Shown: piece after piece, positions 24,467 through 34,115 of the stretch | Position numbering within the stretch: the stretch's first letter is position 1 | Layout: each line of letters opens with the position of its first letter | Origin: Candidatus Binatus soli | GTDB lineage: Bacteria > Desulfobacterota > Binatia > Binatales > Binataceae | NCBI GenBank assembly: GCA_002479255.1 | Contig: DLMJ01000008.1 | Span: forward strand, 97,156-161,155 | Reading direction: 5' to 3' | Length of the DNA: 64,000 nt | Program-made: the position numbers and the translations under genes | Notes under the pieces: generated by a model | Databases searched by the model: none | What the model was told of the DNA's origin: nothing | What the model saw: the letters and a program-made list of their open reading frames with translations, nothing else

Positions 24467-24544
24467 AAGGATCGATCCTTGGTGAGAATCCACATGTGAC
24501 TGAAACGGGATGATCCTCCTTAGAGTTTCGCGACCAGGGGTCGC
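24467..24544. promoter_or_regulatory. palindromes in the leader of the biosynthetic cluster
   Basis: A perfect 14-base palindrome AAGGATCGATCCTT (24467-24480) and a hairpin GCGACC-agg-GGTCGC (24530-24544) lie between the DUF2950 stop and the FAAL gene. Neither is followed by a T-run. Either could be an operator for the cluster. No regulator gene is present next to it. Confidence 0.35.
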
Positions 24545-24675
24545 CGAGCGGCTGGCCCGATTTGAGTGGGAACATCTGGTTGTTGGCCAGGCGCGGTGCC
24601 TCTTTGTGCGTGTGGAGCAACAAAATAAAGCCGCGAACATGCGCGTTGCCTAGCGAGTTCCCCGCACAGCTACAG

Positions 24676-26496
24676 ATGAATCGAACGGCTGACAGTCGAA
24701 TCGGCGAAGTTTCTAATCTCGTCGAACTTCTTCGCTGGCGCGCGCTCCAGCAGCCGGAGCAGCGGATGTACGCTTACCTGGTTGACGGAGAAATAGAAGG
24801 AGCGCATCTGACTTATGGGGCATTGGACAGGCAGGCACGGGCTATCGGTGCGCTGCTCCAAAGCTATAGAGCAAGGGGGGAGCGCGCACTGTTGCTGTAT
24901 CCGGCAGGTCTCGAGTTCATCTCCGGCTTTTTTGGATGCTTATATGCTGGGGTAATTGCCGTTCCGCTGCCTCCGCCGAATATGGCCCAGCCGCAGCGGA
25001 CTGTCCCGAGGCTTCGCACCATCGCAAACGATGCTCAACCGATGCTCGTGCTGACCACGTCATCGATCCTCTCCAAAGTTGAAGGCTTGTTCGCGCAAGC
25101 TCCCGAGCTACGAACGCTGCATTGGTTGGCCACCGACAAGGTTATCGGCGGCGCGGCGGATGAATGGCAGGACCCTGCGGTGACCGGCAACACGCTGGCT
25201 TTGCTCCAATACACTTCGGGCTCTACCGCATTACCGAGGGGCGTAATGGTCAGTCACGAGAACCTTATCCAGAACTCAGCCCACATCAGCCAGGCATTCG
25301 AGATTGCGCCGGATACTGTATCAGTGACATGGTTGCCGGTGTTTCATGACATGGGACTTACCAATGGAATTGTCCAACCCATATGCGGAGGAGGACGTCA
25401 GTGCATTCTCATGCCCCCACAATCCTTTCTTCAGCGGCCGTGGCGGTGGCTTCAGGCTATTTCGCGCTACAAAGCCACGATTAGTGGAGGCCCCAATTTC
25501 GCGTATGAAATGTGCGCTCGCAAGATTACTCCGGAGCAGCGCCACGGTCTCGACCTCAGCAGTTGGAAGGTGGCCTACAACGGTGCCGAGCCGGTCCGTG
25601 CGGACACTCTGAAACGGTTTGCCGCGGCTTTTTCATCCTGCGGTTTCCGACCGAACTTCTTCTACCCGTGTTACGGCCTCGCTGAAGCCACGTTGATCGT
25701 TTCGGGCGGACTTTTGAAAGAGGAGCCCGTTCTCTGCACAACGCGGGTGGCAGCGCTCGAGCACAACGGCGTCGCGGAGGCCTCGGACGCCGCGCAGAAT
25801 GCACGGACACTGGTTGGATGTGGGCGCGCGATGGCCGATACGAAGATTGTTGTCGCCCATCCTGAATCGATGACCGCTTGCGCGCCCGATGAAGTCGGGG
25901 AGATTTGGGTATCAAGTCCGAGCGTGACTCAGGGCTATTGGAACCGGCCACAGGAAACCGAGCGCATCTTCCACGCCTACCTCGCAGATACTGGTGAGGG
26001 GCCGTTTCTTCGCACCGGAGACCTGGGATTCTTGAGAGACGGCGAGCTATTTATCACCGGCCGGCTGAAGGATCTGATCATCATCGGCGGCCGCAACCTT
26101 TACCCCAACGACATCGAATTCACGGTCGAACAAAGCCATGCGGCAGTACGGCCGGGGTGTTGCGTCGCGTTTTCAGTCGATGTCGCCGACGACGAACGTC
26201 TGATCGTCGCAGCCGAAGTGGAGCGCCGCTACCAACCGGAGCAGCACCAGCTCAACGGCGAATCGCGCGATCATTCACACGCGAGCAACCGGAACGGGCG
26301 GTCTCCAGCGGACCTCGACGCGGTGGTTCGGACCATTCGCCGCGCGGTCGCAGAAGAGCATGACGTGCGAGTCCATCAGGTCGTGCTCCTCAAGGCTGGA
26401 AGCATTCCGAAGACTCCCACCGGCAAGGTTCAACGTCGTGTTTGCGAAGCCAGGTTTCGGGACGGGACGCTGGAACAGTACGCGAAGAATAAGTAA
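24676..26496 (+). CDS. fatty acyl-AMP ligase (FAAL)
   Basis: A 606-aa adenylate-forming enzyme that activates a fatty acid as acyl-AMP and loads it onto the ACP of the next protein rather than onto CoA. Seen: LLQYTSGSTALPRGVMVSH (P-loop/A3), WLPVFHDMGL, FFYPCYGLAEATLIVSGG, RTGDLGFLRDGELFITGR and KDLIIIGGRNLYPNDIE, typical of FAALs, and the C-terminal IPKTPTGKVQRR with the catalytic Lys. A start at ATG 24676 gives the normal family N-terminus (EVSNLVELLRWRALQQPEQ), though no strong ribosome site is seen; a TTG at 24562 is possible. The stop overlaps the PKS start (TAATG), so expression is coupled. Confidence 0.93.
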   Translation: MNRTADSRIGEVSNLVELLRWRALQQPEQRMYAYLVDGEIEGAHLTYGALDRQARAIGALLQSYRARGERALLLYPAGLEFISGFFGCLYAGVIAVPLPPPNMAQPQRTVPRLRTIANDAQPMLVLTTSSILSKVEGLFAQAPELRTLHWLATDKVIGGAADEWQDPAVTGNTLALLQYTSGSTALPRGVMVSHENLIQNSAHISQAFEIAPDTVSVTWLPVFHDMGLTNGIVQPICGGGRQCILMPPQSFLQRPWRWLQAISRYKATISGGPNFAYEMCARKITPEQRHGLDLSSWKVAYNGAEPVRADTLKRFAAAFSSCGFRPNFFYPCYGLAEATLIVSGGLLKEEPVLCTTRVAALEHNGVAEASDAAQNARTLVGCGRAMADTKIVVAHPESMTACAPDEVGEIWVSSPSVTQGYWNRPQETERIFHAYLADTGEGPFLRTGDLGFLRDGELFITGRLKDLIIIGGRNLYPNDIEFTVEQSHAAVRPGCCVAFSVDVADDERLIVAAEVERRYQPEQHQLNGESRDHSHASNRNGRSPADLDAVVRTIRRAVAEEHDVRVHQVVLLKAGSIPKTPTGKVQRRVCEARFRDGTLEQYAKNK

Positions 26497-29400
26497 TGGC
26501 CGGAAATCAAATTGACGGCACTATCCGGCATGACGCGGAGCAAAATGGACGCCGCGAGAAGGGCAATCCCGCACCCGGCGCGGAAGCGATCCAGGCCTGG
26601 CTGGTATCCAAACTTTCCGAACTGCTGGAAATCGAAGCGAACGAGATAGACGTCGGGGAACCATTCGCCAGCTACGGACTGGGATCGACGGAGCTGGTCA
26701 GTCTCTCTGGTGAACTCGCAGAATGGCTGGGACGACAGCTTCCGGCCGAGTTGGCATATGAGTTTCCGACCATCGAAGCTCTCGCCCGCGGCTTGGCGGA
26801 CTCATCAAGCCCGTCGCAGCCGGCCGCCGAGGTGAGCCGGGTTCGGGAGGCTAATGCCGAAGCGATCGCAATAATTGGGATCGGCTGCCGCTTTCCTGGC
26901 GCAAAGGACGCGCGAGCTTTCTGGAATCTACTTCGCAACGGAGTGGATGCAATCCGGGAAGTTCCCGCGCAACGCTTCAACCTGCACGATTTTTACGATC
27001 CCGATCCCGCGGCCCCGGGCAAAATGGTCACGCGCTGGGGTGGTTTTATTGAGCAGGTGGAGCAGTTCGATGCGCACTTCTTTGGTATCTCGCCGCGAGA
27101 AGCCGCACGCATGGACCCGCAGCAACGCCTGCTGCTTGAATTGGCCTGGGAAGCGCTGGAAGACGCCGGACAGGTGCGGGAGCATCTCGCGGGCACGCCC
27201 ACCGGCGTGTTTATCGGCATCTCGAACAACGATTACGGCCGGATTCAATTCAATGATCTGGATCGTATTGACGCGTACGCGGGGACGGGCAATGCCCTGA
27301 GTATTGCAGCCAACCGTATCTCCTACGTATTTGATTTCCGGGGACCGAGTATTGCGATCGACACTGCCTGTTCATCGTCACTCGTTGCGGTCCACCAAGC
27401 CTGCGGCAGCCTGAGAAGCGGAGAGTCCACTCTGGCATTGGCCGGGGGCGTGAACCTGATCCTGTCGCCGGCGATTACGATCAATTTCACGAAGGCGGGA
27501 GCAATGGCGCCCGACGGGCGCTGCAAAGCCTTCGATGCGCGAGCCAACGGCTACGTTCGCAGCGAGGGCGCCGGGGTCGTTGTTCTGAAACCGCTATCGA
27601 GAGCCTTGGCCGACCGCGATCCAATCTACGCCGTCATTCGCGGGAGTGCCGTGAATCAGGACGGACGCAGCAACGGCCTGATGGCGCCAAATCCTCAAGC
27701 CCAGGAAGCGGTTCTGCGAGAAGCCTATCGGTGGGCCGCGGTCTCGCCGGGCGACGTTCAATACGTCGAGGCCCATGGCACGGGCACACTGCTTGGCGAT
27801 CCAATCGAGGCGAAAGCCTTGGGCGCGGTGCTTGCTCTCGACCGTCCTCTTAAGCGCCCGTGTCTCCTTGGCTCGGTCAAAACCAACCTGGGTCACCTCG
27901 AAGCCGCCGCCGGTATCGCTGGATTAATCAAGGTGGCGCTGGCGCTTCAGCATCGCGAGATCCCACCGAGCCTGCATTTCGAGGAACCCAACCCTCATAT
28001 TCCTTTCGATCAGCTCCCGCTGCGCGTGAACACGACGCTGTGCCCATGGCCTGCGCTGCCGGATACAGCCCTGCTGGCCGGGGTGAGTTCATTCGGTTTC
28101 GGTGGAACCAACGCCCATGTGGTTGTGCAAGGGGCTCCCACCCTCGATTCGGAAATGCATGCTGCGCAGCGCGAGAACGCAAATCGCGATGCCACGTGCA
28201 CATACCTGCTGCCCTTGTCGGCACGCAGCGCGCCGGCTCTGGAATCTCTCGCGCGAAGCTACCACGATTTCCTGATTGATCCGGAGTTGACGGCGCCGCC
28301 CTACGACATTTGTTACACGGCTGGCGCGCGGCGAAGTCATCACGAGTACCGGCTGGCCGCGACGGGCAATTCAGCAGCGCAACTGGCGGATGGGCTTGAG
28401 ACTTTTATCCGCGCAGAGGTTTGTCCAGAACTGTCTTCTGGCCGCAAGCTTTCCGATCGCCGGCGAAAACTGGTCTTTGTATTTCCAGGGCAGGGTTCCC
28501 AATGGTTTGGGATGGGGCGAACGCTCTTGCAGCAGGAAGCGGCCTTTCGAGAAGCCGTGGAACGCTGTGACCGCGCGATGCGGCCCCACGGAGACTGGTC
28601 CTTGCTTGCAGAACTCACAAGCACCGATGCGGCCGACTCCCGGCTGAACGAAGTCGACGTTCTGCAGCCAGCCCTGTTTGCGATTCAGGTGGCGCTTGCG
28701 GCGCTATGGCGTTCATGGGGTATCGAGCCGCACGCGGTGGTGGGCCACAGCATGGGCGAGGTCGCGGCCGCTCACGTCGCGGGCGCGCTAAGCCTCGAAG
28801 ATGCGGCGCGGGTGATATGCTGCCGCAGCCGTCTTGTGAAGCCGACTATTGGTCGCGGAGCAATGGCTGCTGTGGAGCTTTCGATCGATGACGCGCGGCG
28901 CGCGTTGGCCGGCTATGAAGATCGGGTATCGATCGCCGTCAGCAACGGTCCCACTTCGACGGTTTTGTCAGGAGATCCCGCGGCGCTGGAAACAATCGTG
29001 AGTCGAATGCAGCATCAAGCCATCTTCTGCCAAATGATCAAGGTTGATTTTGCCGCTCACAGTCCGCAGATGGAGCCGATCCGCGCTGATTTGGAGCGCG
29101 CGTTGGAAGGACTACAGCCCCGACCCGCATCGGTGCCGATCTACTCGACAGTAACCGGCCAGGTTGCCGACGGCTTGAGCTTCGACCCGCTCTATTGGAG
29201 CAGGAATCTCAGAGAGCCTGTGCTCTTTTCAACTGCGGTTCAGCAGTTGCTGAAAGATGGACATGACATTTTTCTTGAGGTCAGTCCGCACCCTATTCTC
29301 CTCAGTAGCATTCAGCAGGGATTTCGTCATGCCGGGATAGAAGGCGCGGTAATCGCGTCGTTAAGGCGCGAGGAAGACGAAGGCAAAGTGTTGGCTCGGT

Positions 29401-32400
29401 CGCTGGGGATGCTTTACACCCTGGGACATCCAATCGAGTGGAGCCGCATCTATCCCCAGCGCGGACGATCCGTTCAGCTTCCGTCCTACCCGTGGCAGCG
29501 GGAGCGTTGTTGGATGGACACGCCAGCAGGCGAGGTCGGTGGTCAATCGCGATCGCAGTACGTCTCGAGCGATGGCGCGGAGAAGCATTCTCTTCTCGGC
29601 CGGCATTTCAAATCGGCGCAAACGGAAACCCACTTCTGGGAGAGCGCTCTGGACAGGAGCGCGCTATCTTACCTGGATGACCATCGCGTCGAAGGACTCG
29701 CGGTACTCCCCGCCGCGCTCTACGTGGAGATGGCGTTGGCGGCCGCCACTGAGGCGTTTCCGTCGCGGTCGTTTGTGCTGAAAGATGTGGAATTTCAAAA
29801 GGCGCTCTTCATCCCCGACGGCGGAACTCGGACGCTCCAGGTGATCCTCTCTCCCGGCGCCGACGCGGCGGCATCCGTTCATATCTACAGTTGCCCGCAC
29901 GATGTAGAGCAAGCCAATCGATCGTGGACGCTACATGCGACAGCAAAGGTTTGTCCTGAGCCAGACAATGGAATTCCCGCGGCCATCGAGCAGGAAGCGC
30001 TCGCGGAGGTCCAGGCTCGATGCTCGGAACAGATCTCCGGACAGGACTACTATATGAGGCTTCGCGAAAGTGGTGTCGACTATGGCCCCTCTTTCCAGAG
30101 CATCACTCAGTTGTGGCGATGCAACGGAGAAATGCTGGGTGAAGTGAAAGTCCCCGATGGACCGCATGGAGAGTTCGACGCCTGTCAATTCCATCCGGCC
30201 CTTCTGGACGCTTGCTTTCAAACCCTTGGAGCGGGTGTAGCCGCTCAGGCGACGAGAAACGACGAACAGGGCACCTATATGCCCACTCATATAGATGAGA
30301 TTCGGGTCCATGGTGGCCAGGGTTTGCATCTATGGAGTCACGCCCATCTGCAAGCACCCGACGCCTACAGCATCAAGGGAGACGTGCGGCTCCTGGATGA
30401 AACTGGCCATGTGGCGGTCGAAATTGTCGGACTGCGCTTCGATAGCATCGGCAGCGATACAAAGCGTGCCGCCGATGAGAACCTGGACGACTGGCTCTAC
30501 GAATTCCAGTGGCAGCCAAGAGAGCGTCCGGATGAACAGCCGGCCCCGGAAGGGTCCGCGCCAGCCACTAGCGGCAACTGGCTTATCTTTGGGGACAGCA
30601 GCGGCGTCGGAGAAAAGCTTGAAGCACTGATCAAGACACAAGGAGACGGCAGCGTTCTGGTCACTCGCGGTGAATCGTACGAGCGCACGGACGGCCGGCA
30701 TTTTCGCATCAATCCTCGACGGCCGGAGGACATCCGACAGCTCCTCGAGGCGGTGTTGGCGCCCGATCAGCCAATCTGCCGCGCGGTTGTCCATCTCTGG
30801 AGTCTTGATGCTCCTCTTCCAGAGGAGAGCACCGTAACTTCGCTGAAGACAGCTCAGACTCTTGGCTGTAGCAGTGTCTTACAGTTAGTCCAGGAGCTGG
30901 CTCGGGTCGAACGGAATCACTTACCCCGCTTGTGGCTGATCACGCGGGGATCTCAATCAGCCGGCGAAGAGACCTTGCCCCTGGACCCAGCCCAGTCGCC
31001 GCTTTGGGGATTGGGTCGCGTTGTCGCTCAGGAGCATCCCATGTTCTGGGGAGGACTGATGGACCTGGAACCCGGGCCTTCGGTTGCCAAGGACGCCGCT
31101 CATCAGTTGTGGAAAGAAATCACCGCTCCAGACGGAGAGGATCAGATTGCGTTCCGGCAAGGTCGGCGATACGCAGGCCGCTTGATCCGCAAACCTCGCT
31201 CGGCCACGGAGCCCGCTCCCCTTAGCTGGCGCACTGACGGCTGCTACTTGATCACCGGTGGACTGGGAGACCTAGGCCTTTCGGTAGCCCGCTGGATGGT
31301 GGAGCAAGGGGCCCGGCGGTTGATCCTTATGGGACGCACCAAGCTTCCGCCACGCGCGCGATGGAACTCAGCCGAAGCGGAAAGCCGGCTGGCCCGTCAA
31401 ATTGCCGCGATTCGTGAGCTGGAAGCCCTGGGAGCGTGCGTTCATCTTGCTTCGGTGGATGTGGCTGATGAGGGACAGTTACGCGCCTATCTAGATGAGT
31501 TTCGAGCTGAGGGTTGGCCGCCTATTCGAGGCGTAGTGCATGCGGCGGGAGTACTGCAGGACGGACTGCTGGTGCAGCTCGACGCAGCCGCACTGGATTC
31601 GGTTTTGCGGCCCAAGATGATCGGCGGCTGGCTGCTGCATCGGCTCCTCAAAGACGACCCCCTGGACTTTTTTGTACTCTTTTCTTCCGCGGGTTCCCTC
31701 CTGGGCCAGCCTGGCCAGGGGAACTATGCGGCAGCAAACGCTTTTCTCGATGCGCTGGCTCATCATCGAAGAGCCCTGGGCAAACCGGCGCTGAGCATCA
31801 ACTGGGGAGCGTGGAGCGGATTGGGCTTCGCGGAAACGCCCGGAGGAAAGCGCCTTGCCGCGCGCCTCGCGCTGGCGGGAATCAGGAGCATCGCACCCGC
31901 GCAAGCGCTGGAAGTGATGGAACGACTGCTACGTCAAGGCTCGACCCAGGTCGCGGCGGTGCCCGTTGACTGGGCGCTGTATCGCCAGTTTTATCCGGCG
32001 GGAACAGAGTCACCGCTGCTCTCTGAACTAGCACGTGAGGAAGCCGACACCTTAGCCCAGGCGGGTCATCCCGGCGAGAAGAGGAATACGATCCTTGCCG
32101 CTCAACCAGCGGAGCGCCTCCAGTTAATCCAGTCCTACTTGACTGAGCTAGTGGCTCGTGTGCTAGGGCAGTCAGTATCCAAGCTGGACGTACAGCAACC
32201 GCTCAGCAATCTGGGACTGGACTCCTTGATGGCAGTCGAGTTGAAGAACCGGATCGCGGTAGAACTGGGAGTGAACGTGCCGATGGTCACGTTTCTTTCG
32301 GGACCCAGCGTCGAACAGGCTGTGCCGCAACTGCTTGATCTGCTTACGTCCGAGACTCCTGGCTCATCAGCGCCTCTCGCCTCGGCAAATGGTCATCTCC

Positions 32401-32525
32401 AAGGGCAGCAAGGAAACGGCGGCATCGATGACCAGTTGTTGGAGAATCTTGACCAGTATTCGGATGAGGAAGTGAATTCGTTGCTCACTGAGCTGTTGGC
32501 CAAACAGGAAGTCAGTGAAAAGTGA
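26496..32525 (+). CDS. type I polyketide synthase, ACP-KS-AT-DH-KR-ACP
   Basis: 2009 aa. Domains: N-terminal ACP (about 30-105, phosphopantetheine Ser64 in GLGSTEL), KS (about 123-550, Cys292 in DTACSSSL, His427, His467), AT (about 658-950, Ser752 in GHSMGE), DH (about 1030-1315, HRVEGLAVLP with His1063; Asp1238 in LLDACFQ), KR (about 1580-1780, GGLGDLG; Ser1731, Tyr1744, Asn1748) and ACP (Ser1910 in LGLDSLM). All active sites are intact; no ER or methyltransferase is present. The AT motif FAAH does not clearly mark malonyl or methylmalonyl. The KR has the LxD feature (VLQDG) of B-type reductases. Predicted action: accept the FAAL acyl chain, add two carbons and give a 2-enoyl thioester. The C-terminal tail (DDQLLENLDQYSDEEVNSLL) looks like a docking helix. 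Confidence 0.95.
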   Translation: MAGNQIDGTIRHDAEQNGRREKGNPAPGAEAIQAWLVSKLSELLEIEANEIDVGEPFASYGLGSTELVSLSGELAEWLGRQLPAELAYEFPTIEALARGLADSSSPSQPAAEVSRVREANAEAIAIIGIGCRFPGAKDARAFWNLLRNGVDAIREVPAQRFNLHDFYDPDPAAPGKMVTRWGGFIEQVEQFDAHFFGISPREAARMDPQQRLLLELAWEALEDAGQVREHLAGTPTGVFIGISNNDYGRIQFNDLDRIDAYAGTGNALSIAANRISYVFDFRGPSIAIDTACSSSLVAVHQACGSLRSGESTLALAGGVNLILSPAITINFTKAGAMAPDGRCKAFDARANGYVRSEGAGVVVLKPLSRALADRDPIYAVIRGSAVNQDGRSNGLMAPNPQAQEAVLREAYRWAAVSPGDVQYVEAHGTGTLLGDPIEAKALGAVLALDRPLKRPCLLGSVKTNLGHLEAAAGIAGLIKVALALQHREIPPSLHFEEPNPHIPFDQLPLRVNTTLCPWPALPDTALLAGVSSFGFGGTNAHVVVQGAPTLDSEMHAAQRENANRDATCTYLLPLSARSAPALESLARSYHDFLIDPELTAPPYDICYTAGARRSHHEYRLAATGNSAAQLADGLETFIRAEVCPELSSGRKLSDRRRKLVFVFPGQGSQWFGMGRTLLQQEAAFREAVERCDRAMRPHGDWSLLAELTSTDAADSRLNEVDVLQPALFAIQVALAALWRSWGIEPHAVVGHSMGEVAAAHVAGALSLEDAARVICCRSRLVKPTIGRGAMAAVELSIDDARRALAGYEDRVSIAVSNGPTSTVLSGDPAALETIVSRMQHQAIFCQMIKVDFAAHSPQMEPIRADLERALEGLQPRPASVPIYSTVTGQVADGLSFDPLYWSRNLREPVLFSTAVQQLLKDGHDIFLEVSPHPILLSSIQQGFRHAGIEGAVIASLRREEDEGKVLARSLGMLYTLGHPIEWSRIYPQRGRSVQLPSYPWQRERCWMDTPAGEVGGQSRSQYVSSDGAEKHSLLGRHFKSAQTETHFWESALDRSALSYLDDHRVEGLAVLPAALYVEMALAAATEAFPSRSFVLKDVEFQKALFIPDGGTRTLQVILSPGADAAASVHIYSCPHDVEQANRSWTLHATAKVCPEPDNGIPAAIEQEALAEVQARCSEQISGQDYYMRLRESGVDYGPSFQSITQLWRCNGEMLGEVKVPDGPHGEFDACQFHPALLDACFQTLGAGVAAQATRNDEQGTYMPTHIDEIRVHGGQGLHLWSHAHLQAPDAYSIKGDVRLLDETGHVAVEIVGLRFDSIGSDTKRAADENLDDWLYEFQWQPRERPDEQPAPEGSAPATSGNWLIFGDSSGVGEKLEALIKTQGDGSVLVTRGESYERTDGRHFRINPRRPEDIRQLLEAVLAPDQPICRAVVHLWSLDAPLPEESTVTSLKTAQTLGCSSVLQLVQELARVERNHLPRLWLITRGSQSAGEETLPLDPAQSPLWGLGRVVAQEHPMFWGGLMDLEPGPSVAKDAAHQLWKEITAPDGEDQIAFRQGRRYAGRLIRKPRSATEPAPLSWRTDGCYLITGGLGDLGLSVARWMVEQGARRLILMGRTKLPPRARWNSAEAESRLARQIAAIRELEALGACVHLASVDVADEGQLRAYLDEFRAEGWPPIRGVVHAAGVLQDGLLVQLDAAALDSVLRPKMIGGWLLHRLLKDDPLDFFVLFSSAGSLLGQPGQGNYAAANAFLDALAHHRRALGKPALSINWGAWSGLGFAETPGGKRLAARLALAGIRSIAPAQALEVMERLLRQGSTQVAAVPVDWALYRQFYPAGTESPLLSELAREEADTLAQAGHPGEKRNTILAAQPAERLQLIQSYLTELVARVLGQSVSKLDVQQPLSNLGLDSLMAVELKNRIAVELGVNVPMVTFLSGPSVEQAVPQLLDLLTSETPGSSAPLASANGHLQGQQGNGGIDDQLLENLDQYSDEEVNSLLTELLAKQEVSEK

Positions 32526-34087
32526 ATAGCAGCATTTCACAGCGAATCGCCGATCTTTCACCTGGCGAAAAGCGGGCCCTCCTTGCCCAGCTTCTTCGCA
32601 AGCAGGCGAGCAACTCCAAATTAATTTATCCCCTCTCGTATAATCAGCAGGGCATTTGGTTTCTTTATCAACTGGCGCCGGAGAACGCGGTTTACAACGT
32701 CAATTTTGCGGCGCACATCTCGTCCGAGGTAAACGTTCCGGCACTGCGACGCGCGTTGCAGAGCTTGCTCGACCGCCATCCTTCGCTTCGCACTACTTTT
32801 CCCGCACACGCCGGCAAGCCGGTCCAGCAGGTCCACGAACACCTGAAGGTCAGCTTCGAGGAAGTGGACGGCTCGACCTGGAGCGGCGACGAACTGAAGG
32901 CCCGACTGCTCGCGGAAGCGTATCGCCCGTTTGATCTGGAACGAGGGCCATTGCTACGAGTGAGCCTGATCAGGCGGTCGGCACGGGAGCATATTCTTCT
33001 GCTGGTCGTGCATCACATAGCGATCGACTTCTGGTCTCTGGCAATACTTTTGGATGAACTCGGCGTCCTATACCCGGCGGAAAGCGCCGGCGTGAAGGCC
33101 CATCTACCTCCTCTTGATTTGCAATACACTGACTATGTCCGTTGGCAGGCCGAAATGCTGGCAGGCCCGGATGGAGAGCGGCTGTGGGCATACTGGCGGG
33201 AGCAATTGGCCGGGGATCTACCGGTACTGAATCTTCCGACCGACCGGCCGCGTCCCGCGTTTCCGACTTATCAAGGGGCATCGCACGACTTCACTATGGA
33301 CGCGGAGCTGAGCTCCGGGCTCAAGGCTCTCGCCAAGGCTCATGGAGCGACGCTGTACATGGTGCTTCTCGCGGCGTTCCAGGTACTGTTGTCCTACCAT
33401 AGCGGCCAGGAAGACCTATTGGTGGGAACTCCCATGGTGGGCAGGAGCCGGGCCGAGTTCGAAGGTATCGTCGGCCTTTTTACGAACCCCGCAGTCTTAA
33501 GGGCGAATCTCTGCGGGAACCCTGCGTTCGCGGCATTTCTTGGCCAGGTTCGCCACACCGTGCTGTCTGCTCTCGAGCATCAGGATTACCCCACCGTTCT
33601 ATTGGTTGAGCGCCTGCGGCCGCCCCGCGAACTCAGCCGCCCACCGCTGTGCCAGGCGATGCTCGTGCTCGACAAGCCCCACCGAATGGCGCAACCAGGC
33701 GCGTCTCCATTTGTGGCGGCCGAGACAGGGCTGCGCATGAATCCTGGGGGACTTGTTATGGAGTCGGTGGCGCTGGAACGCCGGGCAGCCACTCTCGACG
33801 TGGTGTTGTTGATAATCGAGACGCAGGAATCGCTTGCCGCTTCGATGCGGTACAACAGCGACCTGTTTGATAGCGCGACCATTGGCCGCATGTCGGAGCA
33901 TTTCGAAACACTTCTGCGTCGCATACTTCAAGAGCCAACCGCCAGACTGGATGCGCTAAAGCTAACGCTCGCTAAGGCGGACCGGCAAGAACGGATGAAC
34001 GTCCGGAAAGAGCAGAAGGAAGTCAATATTCAAAAGCTGAAACACGTCAAGCGCAAGAACATCATAACGTCGCAACTGAGCAGCTAA
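32522..34087 (+). CDS. free-standing NRPS condensation protein
   Basis: 521 aa made of one condensation domain and no A or PCP domain. Seen: YPLSYNQQGIWFLYQLAPENAVYN (C1), LRTTF, the catalytic VVHHIAIDFWSLAIL (HHxxxD intact, with Phe in place of the usual Gly), YVRWQ, VGTPMVGRSR, and HQDYPTVLLVERL. The HHxxxDFWS form is known from C domains that accept a polyketide or fatty acyl donor. It starts at a GTG that overlaps the PKS stop (GTGA), so the stoichiometry is probably coupled. The C-terminal 50 residues are Lys/Arg-rich and may dock to a neighbour. It most likely joins the PKS acyl chain to the first amino acid on the NRPS. Confidence 0.9.
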   Translation: MNSSISQRIADLSPGEKRALLAQLLRKQASNSKLIYPLSYNQQGIWFLYQLAPENAVYNVNFAAHISSEVNVPALRRALQSLLDRHPSLRTTFPAHAGKPVQQVHEHLKVSFEEVDGSTWSGDELKARLLAEAYRPFDLERGPLLRVSLIRRSAREHILLLVVHHIAIDFWSLAILLDELGVLYPAESAGVKAHLPPLDLQYTDYVRWQAEMLAGPDGERLWAYWREQLAGDLPVLNLPTDRPRPAFPTYQGASHDFTMDAELSSGLKALAKAHGATLYMVLLAAFQVLLSYHSGQEDLLVGTPMVGRSRAEFEGIVGLFTNPAVLRANLCGNPAFAAFLGQVRHTVLSALEHQDYPTVLLVERLRPPRELSRPPLCQAMLVLDKPHRMAQPGASPFVAAETGLRMNPGGLVMESVALERRAATLDVVLLIIETQESLAASMRYNSDLFDSATIGRMSEHFETLLRRILQEPTARLDALKLTLAKADRQERMNVRKEQKEVNIQKLKHVKRKNIITSQLSS

Positions 34088-34115
34088 GCCGTCGCGCGAA
34101 AGTAGAACTACACGA

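Noticed and set aside
24510..24656. Short ORF just before FAAL (starts MILLRVSRPG)
   Set aside because: Poor ribosome site and no recognisable content; the palindrome inside it explains part of the sequence better.
26496..32525. Enoylreductase or methyltransferase domain in the PKS
   Set aside because: The segment between DH and KR (about residues 1320-1580) is the KR structural subdomain; no ER NADPH motif or SAM motif is present.
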